A stretch of DNA of 64,000 nucleotides. Source: Pseudodesulfovibrio aespoeensis Aspo-2. Its GTDB lineage: Bacteria > Desulfobacterota > Desulfovibrionia > Desulfovibrionales > Desulfovibrionaceae. A program made the position numbers and the translations under genes. Under the pieces are notes generated by a model, which saw only the letters and a list, made by a program, of their open reading frames with translations, did no database searches and was not told where the DNA came from. Below are positions 8,155 to 17,487 of the stretch, one piece after another. The DNA is taken from positions 2,418,001 to 2,482,000 of the forward strand of contig NC_014844.1 in NCBI RefSeq assembly GCF_000176915.2, written 5' to 3'. Positions within the stretch are counted from its first letter, which is position 1. Every line of letters starts with the position of its first letter.

Positions 8155-8490
8155 ATGGACATTTTCATCAAGGCCCTGCTGCTCGGCATTGCCGCCGGGA
8201 TCATCGATGTCATCCCGCTGGTCTTCCAGGGATCGGGCTGGCAGATCTGCATCGCCACCCTGCTGCGCTGGCTGGGGCTTGGCATGATCATCACCTACGC
8301 CAGGATGCCCTTTGTAGGATGGCTCTCCGGGTTGCTCGTCGGGCTGCTCACGGGCATCCCCTTTGCCGTTCTCGCCTCAGAGGCCGCGCCTGCTACGGTG
8401 GTCCCGCTCCTGCTCACATCCCTGGTGCTGGGCGGCCTGCTGGGCCTTGCCGCGGACAAGCTCATCACCAGCCAGCCCAGGCGGAGATAA
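8155..8490 (+). CDS. Small integral membrane protein, unknown function
   Basis: A 111-residue hydrophobic protein with three or four transmembrane segments (IKALLLGIAAGIIDVIPLV, a central LLRWLGLGMIITYA, then GWLSGLLVGLLTG and LLLTSLVLGGLLGLA) and a short basic C-terminus. The start at 8155 has AGGGG four bases upstream. An in-frame ATG at 8107 would lie inside the preceding gene and add a charged leader, so I reject it. It begins 25 bases after the siroheme decarboxylase gene and may share its message. No family is recognised. Confidence 0.7.
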   Translation: MDIFIKALLLGIAAGIIDVIPLVFQGSGWQICIATLLRWLGLGMIITYARMPFVGWLSGLLVGLLTGIPFAVLASEAAPATVVPLLLTSLVLGGLLGLAADKLITSQPRRR

Positions 8491-8589
8491 CCGCGCCGGG
8501 CCGGGAAGAAGCGGGTCGAAAAACTTGCGCATCCGGGGCGGAGCGGGTACACCTCTCCCAGCAGACAATCCCTACCCGGAGCGAGCGCC

Positions 8590-9240
8590 ATGATCCTTTC
8601 CCCTTCCATGCTGTCCTCGGATTTCGCCAACCTGCAATCCGAGCTGGCGGCCCTGAAACAGGCGGGCCTCACGTGGGTCCACCTGGATGTCATGGATGGC
8701 ATGTTTGTGCCCAACATCACCTTTGGCCCGCCCATCATCAAGGCCATGCGCGCCCGGTCGGACCTGTTCTTTGACTGCCACCTGATGATCCGCGAGCCGG
8801 GCCGCTACATCCGCGATTTCGCCGATGCCGGAGCCGATCTCATCTGCGTCCACGCCGAGGCGTGCGACCACCTGGAACGCGTCTGCGCCCAGATCGCCGA
8901 GACCGGAGCCAAGCCCGCCGTGGCCCTCAACCCGCACACCCCGCTTGATGTCCTGCGCTATCTCATCCCGCAGCTTTCCATGGTCCTGATCATGTCCGTG
9001 AACCCCGGCTTCGGCGGCCAGAAATTCATCCCCTTTTGTATGGACAAGGTCCGCGAGCTCAAGGGCATGATCACCGCCGCCGGGAGCGGCACGCTCATCC
9101 AGGTGGACGGCGGCGTGACCCTCGACAATGCCCGCGAACTGGTCGAGGCGGGCGCGGACGTGCTGGTCTCCGGCTCGGCCTTTTTCGGCCACCCGCCCTA
9201 CGATGTGCGGCACAGGGCGTTCCAGGACGCCTGCAAGTAA
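8590..9240 (+). CDS. rpe: Ribulose-phosphate 3-epimerase
   Basis: A 216-residue TIM-barrel enzyme that interconverts ribulose 5-phosphate and xylulose 5-phosphate. It starts MILSPSMLSSDFANL with the catalytic Asp in HLDVMDGMFVPNI, a second metal/catalytic region FDCHLMI, the loop MSVNPGFGGQKFIP, and a second catalytic Asp in QVDGGV followed by a phosphate-binding GSAFF. GGAG lies 8 bases before the ATG. Length and motif order are normal. It serves the pentose phosphate pathway. It is followed 66 bases later by the ABC-F gene. Confidence 0.97.
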   Translation: MILSPSMLSSDFANLQSELAALKQAGLTWVHLDVMDGMFVPNITFGPPIIKAMRARSDLFFDCHLMIREPGRYIRDFADAGADLICVHAEACDHLERVCAQIAETGAKPAVALNPHTPLDVLRYLIPQLSMVLIMSVNPGFGGQKFIPFCMDKVRELKGMITAAGSGTLIQVDGGVTLDNARELVEAGADVLVSGSAFFGHPPYDVRHRAFQDACK

Positions 9241-9306
9241 CCTCCTTCCGGCTCACGCCGCCCTCCGGGGAAGGCAAGCCATCCGCATAGCGCAAAAAGA
9301 GAATCC

Positions 9307-11235
9307 ATGGCCGTCGTCAGTCTTCGCGATATAGCAATCAATTTCACCGGCACGGCGGTGCTGGAACGGGTGTCCATGCAGATCGAGCCGGGCGAACGCG
9401 TCTGCCTGCTGGGACGCAACGGCGAGGGCAAGTCCACCCTGCTCTCCATCATCGAGGGCGTGCTGGCCCCGGACACCGGCAGCGTGGATTACGCCAAGGG
9501 CGCGCGGGTGGCCATGCTGCCCCAGGAGGTGCCCAAGGGCCTCGACGGCCTAGTCTACGACATCGCGGCCCAGGGCATGGGCGAGACCGGCAGGCATCTG
9601 AGCGCCTACCATCACGCCTCGCGCCTGCTGGCCGTCGCATCGGACGGGGATCAGTCAGGGCTGGTGGCCCGGTTCGAACACGCCCAGCATGCCCTAGAGG
9701 CAGCCGGAGGCTGGCCCGCCCATCAAGCCATCGAAACCGTGCTCTCGCACCTCAAGCTCGACGGCGACGCGCCTTTCGACTCGCTCTCCGGAGGCACCAA
9801 GCGGCGCGTCCTGCTCGCCCGCGCCCTGGTCAGCCAGCCAGACCTGCTCATCCTCGACGAGCCCACCAACCACCTGGACATCGAATCCATCAACTGGCTT
9901 GAGGATTTCCTGCTGCGCCAGAGCGCGGCAGTGCTCTTCGTCACCCATGACCGGGCGTTCCTCAGGCGGCTGGCCACACGCATCGTGGAGCTGGACCGGG
10001 GCAGACTCTTTAACTGGGACTGCGACTACGCAACCTATCTGGCGCGCAAGGAGGCAGACCTGGAGGCCGAGACCAAGCAGAACCACAACTTCGACCGCAA
10101 ACTGGCCGAGGAAGAGGCGTGGATCCGCCAGGGCATCAAGGCGCGCCGGACCCGGAACATGGGCCGCGTGCGCGACCTGATCAAGCTCAGGGAGGAGCGG
10201 CGCGCCCGGCGCGAGCGCACCGGCTCGGCCAAGATGGTCATCCAGGAGGCCGAGCGCACGGGCAAGCTGGTGATCGAGGCCACGGACCTCTGCTTCGGCT
10301 TTGGCGACGCACCCCTTGTCAGCGACTTTTCCATGACCATCATGCGCGGCGACAAGGTCGGCCTGATCGGGCCCAACGGCGTGGGCAAGACCACCCTGCT
10401 CAAGCTCCTGCTGGGCGAGATCAAGCCCCAGGCCGGGTCCATCCGCCACGGCGTCAATCTCCAGATCACCTATTTCGACCAGCTTCGCGGCCAGCTCAAC
10501 GAGCAGAAATCGGCCAGGGACAACGTGGCCGACGGCAACGACTTCATCGAGATCGGCGATGGCCGCAAGCACGTCATGGGCTATCTCAAGGATTTCCTCT
10601 TCTCGCCCGACCGGGCCAGGGTGCCGGTCTCGGTGCTCTCGGGCGGCGAGCGCAACAGGCTGCTGCTGGCCAAGCTCTTCACCAGGCCATCCAACGTCCT
10701 GGTCATGGACGAACCCACCAACGACCTGGACGCCGAGACCCTGGACCTGCTTGAGGAACTGCTCATGGACTATCCCGGCACCCTGCTGCTGGTCAGCCAC
10801 GACCGCGCCTTCCTCAACAACGTGGTCACCTCGACCATTGCCTTCGAGGGCCAGGGCATGGTGGCCGAGTATGTGGGCGGCTATGACGACTGGCTCCGCC
10901 AACGCCAGGACAGGTCCGCCGAATCGGCCAGGGTGTGCCGCCCCAAGGCAGGAACGCAGGAAGCACCTGCAAAAAGGAAGCTGAGCTACAAGGAAAGATT
11001 CGAGCTTGAGCGGAAACAGGAAGCCCTCAAGGCCCTGCCCGTCCGCATTGAGCGGCTGGAGGCAGAGCTTGGGGCCATCCAGGCCCGGATGTCGGATGCC
11101 GACTACTACAAGACCCCCGGCAACACCATGACAGCCGATCAGGCACGGCTCGAAGCGGTTGAACTGGAGCTGAAAAATGCCTATAGCAACTGGGAAGAAC
11201 TTGAAGCCGCCCTTGAGGGCGTCGAACTGGACTGA
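9307..11235 (+). CDS. uup: ABC-F family ATPase, Uup type
   Basis: The 642-residue protein has two ABC cassettes and no membrane segments. Cassette 1: Walker A GRNGEGKST, signature LSGGTKRRVLLARAL, Walker B LLILDEPTNHLD. Cassette 2: Walker A GPNGVGKTT, signature LSGGERNRLLLAKLF, Walker B VLVMDEPTNDLD. Between them is a charged linker (RQGIKARRTRNMGRVRDL), typical of ABC-F proteins, which bind the ribosomal E site. The C-terminal 80 residues form a coiled coil (LSYKERFELERKQEALKALP), the DNA/RNA-binding tail of Uup. It is probably a translation or DNA-repair related ATPase. The GNAT gene starts 7 bases downstream. Confidence 0.92.
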   Translation: MAVVSLRDIAINFTGTAVLERVSMQIEPGERVCLLGRNGEGKSTLLSIIEGVLAPDTGSVDYAKGARVAMLPQEVPKGLDGLVYDIAAQGMGETGRHLSAYHHASRLLAVASDGDQSGLVARFEHAQHALEAAGGWPAHQAIETVLSHLKLDGDAPFDSLSGGTKRRVLLARALVSQPDLLILDEPTNHLDIESINWLEDFLLRQSAAVLFVTHDRAFLRRLATRIVELDRGRLFNWDCDYATYLARKEADLEAETKQNHNFDRKLAEEEAWIRQGIKARRTRNMGRVRDLIKLREERRARRERTGSAKMVIQEAERTGKLVIEATDLCFGFGDAPLVSDFSMTIMRGDKVGLIGPNGVGKTTLLKLLLGEIKPQAGSIRHGVNLQITYFDQLRGQLNEQKSARDNVADGNDFIEIGDGRKHVMGYLKDFLFSPDRARVPVSVLSGGERNRLLLAKLFTRPSNVLVMDEPTNDLDAETLDLLEELLMDYPGTLLLVSHDRAFLNNVVTSTIAFEGQGMVAEYVGGYDDWLRQRQDRSAESARVCRPKAGTQEAPAKRKLSYKERFELERKQEALKALPVRIERLEAELGAIQARMSDADYYKTPGNTMTADQARLEAVELELKNAYSNWEELEAALEGVELD

Positions 11236-11242
11236 GAACACC

Positions 11243-11734
11243 ATGGACACCATCACCATCCGCATGGTCGAGCCCGACGACCTGACCGCGTGCCACACCA
11301 TCGAGGCGCGCTCGTTTCCGCCAGCCGAGGCGGCCTGGACCACGGCCCTGCGCACCCGCATCGAGACCTATCCCGAAGGCTATCTGGTGGCCGAGCTGGA
11401 CAAGCGGGTGGTGGGCCAGATCAACAGCGGCTCAACCCACAAGGAAGACATCACGGACGAGGAGTTCAAGCATCTGGTGGGCCACGACCCGGACGGCGAG
11501 AACATCGTCATCTTCTCCCTCTCGGTGCTGCCCGAATACCGCAGCCAGGGCATCGCCAGCAGGCTGCTCGACGGCTTCATCAACCACGCCCGCGAGATGG
11601 GCAAAAGCAAGGTCATGCTCCTGTGCAAGCACGACCTCGTCCCGTACTACCAGCGGCGCGGCTTCATGGACGGCGGCCTCTCCTCCTCCACCCACGGCGG
11701 TGCCAGCTGGCATGTGATGAGCATGATGCTGTAG
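11243..11734 (+). CDS. GNAT family N-acetyltransferase
   Basis: A 163-residue GNAT fold. The acetyl-CoA site is seen in IFSLSVLPEYRSQGIASRLLD (beta-4 and the pyrophosphate-binding R/QxxGxG/A loop), and the C-terminal part has a Tyr-rich strand (VPYYQRRGFMDGG). The N-terminus (TITIRMVEPDDLTACHTIE) and overall layout resemble arylalkylamine/serotonin-type acetyltransferases, but the substrate cannot be assigned. The start ATG lies 7 bases after uup. A longer frame from 11177 would overlap uup by 59 bases and is rejected. Confidence 0.85.
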   Translation: MDTITIRMVEPDDLTACHTIEARSFPPAEAAWTTALRTRIETYPEGYLVAELDKRVVGQINSGSTHKEDITDEEFKHLVGHDPDGENIVIFSLSVLPEYRSQGIASRLLDGFINHAREMGKSKVMLLCKHDLVPYYQRRGFMDGGLSSSTHGGASWHVMSMML

Positions 11735-11778
11735 GCCCATCCGCCGGGCGCAACGCCAGATCCATTCCCGACAAAAAC

Positions 11779-11808
11779 AGGCCGGGCCGGAATCATCCGG
11801 CCCGGCCT
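11779..11808. terminator. Bidirectional terminator between the GNAT gene and putA
   Basis: A perfect 13-bp stem (11779-11791 with 11796-11808, loop ATCA) lies between two converging genes. The plus-strand exit is CTGTTTGACTTTTG, the minus-strand exit GTTTTTGTC, so both sides offer T-rich tracts. Confidence 0.85.
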
Positions 11809-11840
11809 CTGTTTGACTTTTGTTGGCAAGGAGGGGCTGA

Positions 11841-14800
11841 CTAGCTCAGCCAGTCGTCGTCCTCTTCGATGGGGGCAAAACCGCGACGCATGGTGTTTTC
11901 GCAGACCAGACGCGGGTCGAGAAACTGGAGCAGGTAGTCCGGGCCGCCCGACTTGGAGCCCACCCCGGACATCTTGAAACCGCCAAAGGCATGGCGCTCT
12001 ACCAGCGCGCCCACGCTGGGCTTGTTCAGGTAGAGGTTGCCGACCCGGAACTCACGGGAGGCGCGCTCCAGGTTGGCCGGGCTGCGCGAGTAGATGGCCC
12101 CGGTCAGGGCGAAACGGCTGGAGTTGGCGATGTCGAGCGCCTCGCTCATGTCGCGGGCGCGCATCACGGCCAGGACCGGGCCGAAAACCTCCTCCTGGGC
12201 GATGCGGTGCTCCCTGGTGATGCCGTCCACGATGGTCAGGGGCACGTAACAGCCGCTGGCCTTGAGTTCGTCCGAGACCTCGCGCCTGACCAGCACATTG
12301 CCCTCCTGCTCCGCGATCCTGACATAGCGCAGGACGTTCTCCTGGGCGTGCTTGTCCACCACCGGACCCATGGCGTTGGCCGGATCCTCAGCCGGGCCGA
12401 GCTTGACGGAGTTGGCTGCCTCGGTCAGCCGCGAGACGAACTTATCGTAGATGGCGTCGAGCACGATGACCCTGGAGCAGGCCGAGCATTTCTGCCCCTG
12501 AAAGCCAAAGGCCGCGTAGAGCACGCCGAGCACGGCCTCGTCGAGATCCGCGTCGTCATCGATGATGATGGCGTTTTTGCCACCCATCTCGGCAATGACC
12601 CGCTTGCACTGCTGCTGGCCGGGGCCGACCTTGGCGGCGCGCTCCTGGATGCGCAGGCCGATCTCCATGGAGCCGGTGAAGGCGATGACCGCGACGGACG
12701 GGTGATCCACCAGATAGTCGCCGATGACCGATCCGCGCCCCGGCGTGTAGTTGAACACGCCAGCAGGCAGCCCGGCGGCCTTCCACATCTCCACCAGCCC
12801 CTGGCCCACGCAGGACGAGCTGCCTGCGGGCTTGTAGACCACCGGGCAGCCGGAGACGATGGCCGCCGAGACCATGCCCACCGAGATGGCCAGAGGGAAG
12901 TTCCACGGTGCGATGACCGCGGCCACGCCCTTGCCCTGGTAGAAGAGATGGCTCATCTCGCCCGGAGCCTGCCCCATGCGCCGGGGCTTGCCCAGGCGGA
13001 TCATCTCGCGGGCGTAGTATTCGAGGAAGTCGATGGCCTCGGCCACGTCGGCATGGGCCTGATCCCACTGCTTGCCCACTTCGAGCACCTGGATGGCCGA
13101 GAAGTCGTGGATGTTGTCCTTGAGGTACTGGGCAGCCCGCAGCAGCACGGCGGCGCGCGCCTCGGGCGCCACGTCGCGCCAGGAGAGATAGGCGGCGGAA
13201 GCGGCCTCAATGGCCCTGTCCACCTCGTCCACGCCCGCCTGACAGACGCGGCCAATGATCTCGGCGGGGTTGGCCGGGTTGTAGGAGTCGAGGAAATCGC
13301 CGGTCTCCACGGCCTGACCGTTGATGAACAGCGGCACCGTGCCCCCTGCCCTGGCCCGCACCCGCTCGATGGCCGCCGGGAACGCCGTGCGCTCCGCCTC
13401 AAGAGTGAAATCAACCATGGGGAAGTTGCGGAATCTGCCAAGGCCCTCCTGGGAGGCGGGGGCCTTGCACTTGCTCTCCAGCTGGCGGCGCAGGGTGACC
13501 TCCGGATTCTCCAGCAGCCGATCCCGGTCTGTCTCGTCGGCAAAGGTCTGCTTGAGGAACGACTCGTTGGCCGTGTTCTCAAGCAGGCGGCGTACCAGAT
13601 AGGCCATGCCGGGCAGCAGGTCGCCGTAGGGGCAATAGAGCCGGACGCGCCGGGCCACGTTCTTGAGCCCCTTGCGCACCGGCTCGGCCATGCCGTAGAG
13701 CACCTGGAACTCGTAGCGCTCTTCCGGAACCTTCAGGGCCGTGGCCAGCTCCATGACCGCCGCAATGGTGCGGATGTTGTGCGAGGCGCAGGCAAAGTGG
13801 CAGATGTCGCTGTTTTCGAGGATCACCTTTGACACGCGCTCATAGGCGGCGTCGGATTCGGGCTTGTAGGTCCAGACAGGCACGGGCCAGCCGTTCTGCT
13901 TGGCCATGACGGTCTCGTAGTCCCAGTAGGCGCCCTTGACCAGCCGGATGGAGACCGGGAACTGCTTCTCACGCGCCCAGGCCAGGAACTCGCTGACATC
14001 CTGGTCCACGCTCTTGAGATAGGCCTGGAAGACGATGCCCAGGTGGGGGTAGTCGGGATATTTGCTGCGCAGCCGCTTGTAGAGCTCGACCGTGGCCTCC
14101 TTGTACTTGAGCTGCTCCATGTCGATGCACAGGAAGCCGCCCATCTCCATGACCTTGCGGTAGACCGGCTCAATGCTGGCCAACATGCCCTCGGCAGTGC
14201 CGTCGAGGTCCACGGCCTTGGACTGGGAGTAGAAGGCCGAGGGTTTGACCGCCACGTTGACGCGGGGCGCGTGGCCCCAGTCCGCGTTGCCGCTGCCGCC
14301 GTCCAGGGCTGGCCATTTGTCCAGCTCCTTGTGGATGGCGTCGAGCACCTCCAGGTAGCCGTCGCGGTAGGCGGCGGATTCCGCCTCGCTGACCGTGGCC
14401 TCGCCCAGCAGGTCGATGACAAAGGCGAACCCGTCCTTGCGCAGCTTGCGGATGCCCTTGACCGCCTCCTTGGCCGTCTGGCCGATGATGAACTGGCGGG
14501 CCATGGACTCGATGTTCGAGCGGATGGTCATGTTCAGGACCTTGGCCACCAGCCCCCCGCCCAGCTTGGTCTTGGTGGCGCCCCATTTGAGCACGTCCGG
14601 GATGTTGGAGTCGTCGCCCGCAAAATATTCTTCGATATGGCGCGAGAGGGACTCCGAGGTGTTCAGGTATGGCAAAACATCAACAAATCGGAACATCTGG
14701 ACCTTGAAATCCTCGTTTTTCATGGCCCAATCCATGACCTTTCCGGTCCACCACCCCTTATTGAAAACCGAAGGAGATTCGCCGGAAATGGACGCAAAAA

Positions 14801-14855
14801 ACTCCCTGCCCCGAGTGATGATTCTCGGGTCCAGGGAGGAAATGTCTGTAGTCAT
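11841..14855 (-). CDS. putA: Bifunctional proline dehydrogenase / L-glutamate gamma-semialdehyde dehydrogenase
   Basis: The 1004-residue enzyme oxidises proline to glutamate in two steps. The N-terminal half (to about residue 480) is the FAD-dependent proline dehydrogenase barrel (VKGAYWDYE; YCPYGDLLPGMAYLVRRLLENT). The C-terminal half is the aldehyde dehydrogenase: catalytic Cys in FGFQGQKCSACSR, general-base Glu in AEMGGKNA, and NAD-binding IAPWNFPLAIS. There is no ribbon-helix-helix DNA-binding domain ahead of the barrel, unlike enterobacterial PutA, so regulation must be elsewhere. An Lrp/AsnC gene 21 bases upstream on the same strand is the natural candidate. AAGGAG lies 6 bases before the ATG. 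Confidence 0.96.
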   Translation of the reverse strand: MTTDISSLDPRIITRGREFFASISGESPSVFNKGWWTGKVMDWAMKNEDFKVQMFRFVDVLPYLNTSESLSRHIEEYFAGDDSNIPDVLKWGATKTKLGGGLVAKVLNMTIRSNIESMARQFIIGQTAKEAVKGIRKLRKDGFAFVIDLLGEATVSEAESAAYRDGYLEVLDAIHKELDKWPALDGGSGNADWGHAPRVNVAVKPSAFYSQSKAVDLDGTAEGMLASIEPVYRKVMEMGGFLCIDMEQLKYKEATVELYKRLRSKYPDYPHLGIVFQAYLKSVDQDVSEFLAWAREKQFPVSIRLVKGAYWDYETVMAKQNGWPVPVWTYKPESDAAYERVSKVILENSDICHFACASHNIRTIAAVMELATALKVPEERYEFQVLYGMAEPVRKGLKNVARRVRLYCPYGDLLPGMAYLVRRLLENTANESFLKQTFADETDRDRLLENPEVTLRRQLESKCKAPASQEGLGRFRNFPMVDFTLEAERTAFPAAIERVRARAGGTVPLFINGQAVETGDFLDSYNPANPAEIIGRVCQAGVDEVDRAIEAASAAYLSWRDVAPEARAAVLLRAAQYLKDNIHDFSAIQVLEVGKQWDQAHADVAEAIDFLEYYAREMIRLGKPRRMGQAPGEMSHLFYQGKGVAAVIAPWNFPLAISVGMVSAAIVSGCPVVYKPAGSSSCVGQGLVEMWKAAGLPAGVFNYTPGRGSVIGDYLVDHPSVAVIAFTGSMEIGLRIQERAAKVGPGQQQCKRVIAEMGGKNAIIIDDDADLDEAVLGVLYAAFGFQGQKCSACSRVIVLDAIYDKFVSRLTEAANSVKLGPAEDPANAMGPVVDKHAQENVLRYVRIAEQEGNVLVRREVSDELKASGCYVPLTIVDGITREHRIAQEEVFGPVLAVMRARDMSEALDIANSSRFALTGAIYSRSPANLERASREFRVGNLYLNKPSVGALVERHAFGGFKMSGVGSKSGGPDYLLQFLDPRLVCENTMRRGFAPIEEDDDWLS

Positions 14856-14876
14856 CTGAGACTCCTTGAAGTAAGG

Positions 14877-15350
14877 CTATTCGTCGTTAACAGGAAGCGG
14901 GATGACGCGGGATTCCTTGACCGTGGTCAACACGATGGTCGAATTCGTGTCGCGAACCGCGCCAATGGTGCCGAACTTGGCCAGGGTGGCCTGGAGCGCC
15001 TCGGTATCCTCCACCCGCACCTTGACCAGATACGAGTCGCGCCCGGCAGTGTAGTGGACCTCAAGCACCTCGGGCAGCCGGGCGAGCTTTTCGCCCACCT
15101 CGGTGGCCCCCACGCCCTCTTCCACGCGAATGGACGTGAACGCGGTCAGGCCGCGTCCGAGCTTCTTGTGGTCCACGATGCACTCGTAGCCCTTGATGAT
15201 ACCGCTCTTGCGCAGCTTGCGGACACGCTCAAGCACGGCAGACGGAGCCTTGCCGACCTTGCGGGCGATTTCCGCGTTGGAGACCTTGCCGTCCTCCTGA
15301 AGGATATTCAGGATTTTAAGATCGAGGTCGTCAATTTTTCTGTTATTCAT
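14877..15350 (-). CDS. Lrp/AsnC family transcriptional regulator (probable putA regulator)
   Basis: A 157-residue regulator with an N-terminal winged helix-turn-helix (DDLDLKILNILQEDGKVSN ... IARKVGKAPSAVLERVRKL) and a C-terminal RAM effector domain (VHYTAGRDSYLVKV; FGTIGAVRDTNSTIVLTT). Such proteins form dimers to octamers and respond to amino acids. It lies 21 bases upstream of putA in the same direction, so proline or a related amino acid is the likely effector (inference, by analogy with PutR and BkdR). The ATG has no Shine-Dalgarno; the upstream bases are T- and A-rich, and a promoter is placed so close that the message may be leaderless. Confidence 0.92.
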   Translation of the reverse strand: MNNRKIDDLDLKILNILQEDGKVSNAEIARKVGKAPSAVLERVRKLRKSGIIKGYECIVDHKKLGRGLTAFTSIRVEEGVGATEVGEKLARLPEVLEVHYTAGRDSYLVKVRVEDTEALQATLAKFGTIGAVRDTNSTIVLTTVKESRVIPLPVNDE

Positions 15351-15358
15351 AGTTTAAA

Positions 15359-15387
15359 AAAATAATGTTCTTTTTTCTCTTTGTCAA
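15359..15387 (-). promoter_or_regulatory. Sigma-70 type promoter of the lrp-putA operon
   Basis: On the minus strand TTGACA (15382-15387) and TATTTT (15359-15364) are separated by 17 bases. Transcription should begin about 7 bases after the -10, at or within a few bases of the lrp ATG (15350). Confidence 0.65.
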
Positions 15388-15511
15388 TAGGATGCGGGCC
15401 AGGCCGGGAAATTTTTCTCCCGCCGCACTTTTCATTTCGCAAGAGCTCAGATATCTTTGTCATTCCCATGAACCGGGCGGACCGCCCACAACCGGCCCCA
15501 GAGACACCATC

Positions 15512-16660
15512 GTGCCACAACACCCCCTGCCGCCGGGCCACCCCGGAGCTTCCGTCCTTGCCGTGACTGGCGCAGGTCAGCTGCGTTTTGAGATCAGGGG
15601 CAGGCTCGACGCACCGGGCACGGCCCATGTCTGGGACGAGGCGAGCCGGGTGGCCAGCGCCGGATCAGGCGGCGCGGTGGAGGCGGACTGCTCCGGCATC
15701 GAGTACATGGACGGCTCGGGCATGGCCCTGCTGCTCAAGCTGCGCGAGGTGGTGGCCGAGGCGGGCGGCACCCTGTCGCTGGTCAACCTTGCCCCACGGC
15801 ACCGCCAACTCATCGACCTGACCGGGGACCGCCCGCTCCCGGGCTGGAACCCGGCAGACTCGGAGCGGCGCGGGCTGGCCGAGCGCGTGGGCCGGGCGAC
15901 CCGGGACGCCCTGACCGGAATCCGCGAGATGGTCGAATTCGTGGGCGAGGCCTCGGTCATCATCACCCGGTCCCTGCTCCACCCCTCCAGGGTCCGCTGG
16001 AAGGACGTGCTGCTCTCCTGCGTCCATGTGGGCGTGGATTCCCTTTTCATCATCTCCCTGCTCGGCTTTCTGATGGGGCTGATCATGTCGTTCCAGTCCG
16101 CCATCAGCCTGCAGCGGTTCGGGGGCGAGATATTCGTGCCCAACATGCTCGGGCTGGTCATGTTCCGCGAGATGGGGCCGCTGGTCACGGCCATCCTGCT
16201 GGCGGCACGCTCCGGCTCGGCCTTTGCCGCCGAGATCGGGACCATGAAGATCAACGAGGAGCTTGACGCCCTGACCACCATGGGGTTGTCGCCCATGCGC
16301 TTCCTGGTGGTGCCAAAACTCCTGTCCGCCCTGGCCATGGTCCCGCTCATGACCTTGTTCTTCAATCTGGCCAGTCTGGTGGGCGGCGCGCTGGTCATGC
16401 TTTCCCTGGGGTTCCCCCTGGTGACGTTCACCTCGCGCGTGTTCAGCTATGTCCACTATAGTGATTTCTTCGGCGGCATGGCCAAGGCCCTGGTCTTCTC
16501 GATCCTGGTGGCGGGCGTGGGCTGCCTGCGCGGCATGCAGACCCGCAGCGGGGCCAGCGCGGTGGGGCTTTCCACCACCAGCGCAGTGGTCACGGGCATC
16601 ATCTTCATCGCCTTTGCCGACGGCCTCTTTGCCGTGGCTTTCTACTACCTGAAGATATGA
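15512..16660 (+). CDS. MlaE-family lipid ABC transporter permease with N-terminal STAS domain
   Basis: About 382 residues. The first 110 resemble a STAS domain (VEADCSGIEYMDGSGMALLL, as in MlaB). The rest is an MlaE/YrbE permease with about five membrane segments and the conserved VMFREMGPLVTAILLAARSG and AAEIGTMKINEELDAL motif at the ATPase interface. With the following ATPase and MCE protein it should move phospholipids or other lipids across the envelope. The start is uncertain: the GTG at 15512 gives a normal STAS start with a weak AGAGA upstream, whereas a frame open to 15365 adds an atypical 49-residue leader. The ATPase gene overlaps its stop region. Confidence 0.88.
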   Translation: MPQHPLPPGHPGASVLAVTGAGQLRFEIRGRLDAPGTAHVWDEASRVASAGSGGAVEADCSGIEYMDGSGMALLLKLREVVAEAGGTLSLVNLAPRHRQLIDLTGDRPLPGWNPADSERRGLAERVGRATRDALTGIREMVEFVGEASVIITRSLLHPSRVRWKDVLLSCVHVGVDSLFIISLLGFLMGLIMSFQSAISLQRFGGEIFVPNMLGLVMFREMGPLVTAILLAARSGSAFAAEIGTMKINEELDALTTMGLSPMRFLVVPKLLSALAMVPLMTLFFNLASLVGGALVMLSLGFPLVTFTSRVFSYVHYSDFFGGMAKALVFSILVAGVGCLRGMQTRSGASAVGLSTTSAVVTGIIFIAFADGLFAVAFYYLKI

Positions 16661-16668
16661 GGCAGGGC

Positions 16669-17478
16669 ATGGAAACGGACATGGACACCACCCAACCGAT
16701 CATCAGCGTGCGCAACCTCACCTGCGGCTACGACGACACGGCCATTGTCGAGGATGTCAGCTTCGACGTCATGCCGGGCGAGGTCTTCGTCATCCTCGGC
16801 GGGTCGGGCTGCGGCAAGAGCACCCTGCTCAAGAACATGATCGGCCTGTACACGCCCATGGCCGGGCAGGTGCTCATCGACGGGCGCGACCTCGTGCGCG
16901 CCAGCGGACGCGAGCGCGACGAGATCATCCGGAAATTCGGCGTCATGTACCAGATGGGCGCACTGTTCGGCTCCATGTCCCTCTTTCAGAACGTCATGCT
17001 CCCCCTGGAGGAGTTTACGGACCTGCCGCGCGAGGCCATGGCCATGATCGCCAAGTCCAAGCTGGCCATGGTCAACCTGGAGGGCGCGCTCTACAAGCTG
17101 CCCGCCGCCATCAGCGGCGGCATGAAGAAGCGGGCGGCCATCGCCAGGGCCATGGCCCTTGATCCCACGATCCTCTTTCTCGACGAGCCGGGGGCCGGGC
17201 TGGACCCCATCTCGTCCGCCGAGCTTGACGAACTCATCCTCAACCTGTCACGAACTCTTGGCATCACCTTTGTCATAGTCACTCACGAGCTGGAAAGCAT
17301 TTACAAAACGGCTGATCGCGTTATCATGCTCGACAAGGACGTGCGCTCCATCGTTGCCCAGGGCGACCCCAGAACCCTGCGCGACACATCCGAAAACATC
17401 TACGTCAAGCGATTCTTCCACCGCATGCCCTCACCGGGCCGAAACGGCTCCGTGGCCGCCGCCCCGGCCTCTGAATAA
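16669..17478 (+). CDS. MlaF-family ABC transporter ATP-binding protein
   Basis: About 269 residues with Walker A GGSGCGKSTLLKN, Q-loop region MYQMGALFGSMSLFQNV (typical of MlaF/Mkl ATPases), signature SGGMKKRAAIARAMALDP and Walker B ILFLDEPGAGLDP, followed by the H-loop THELES. It drives the MCE lipid transporter encoded around it. The ATG at 16669 has GAGG six bases upstream; an ATG at 16657 overlaps the permease stop as ATGA and is the alternative. The next gene starts 9 bases after its stop. Confidence 0.92.
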   Translation: METDMDTTQPIISVRNLTCGYDDTAIVEDVSFDVMPGEVFVILGGSGCGKSTLLKNMIGLYTPMAGQVLIDGRDLVRASGRERDEIIRKFGVMYQMGALFGSMSLFQNVMLPLEEFTDLPREAMAMIAKSKLAMVNLEGALYKLPAAISGGMKKRAAIARAMALDPTILFLDEPGAGLDPISSAELDELILNLSRTLGITFVIVTHELESIYKTADRVIMLDKDVRSIVAQGDPRTLRDTSENIYVKRFFHRMPSPGRNGSVAAAPASE

Positions 17479-17487
17479 GGACAGCAG

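Noticed and set aside
11991-13832. A 613-codon plus-strand open frame opposite putA
   Set aside because: Shadow of putA codons; no domain and no ribosome binding site that matters.
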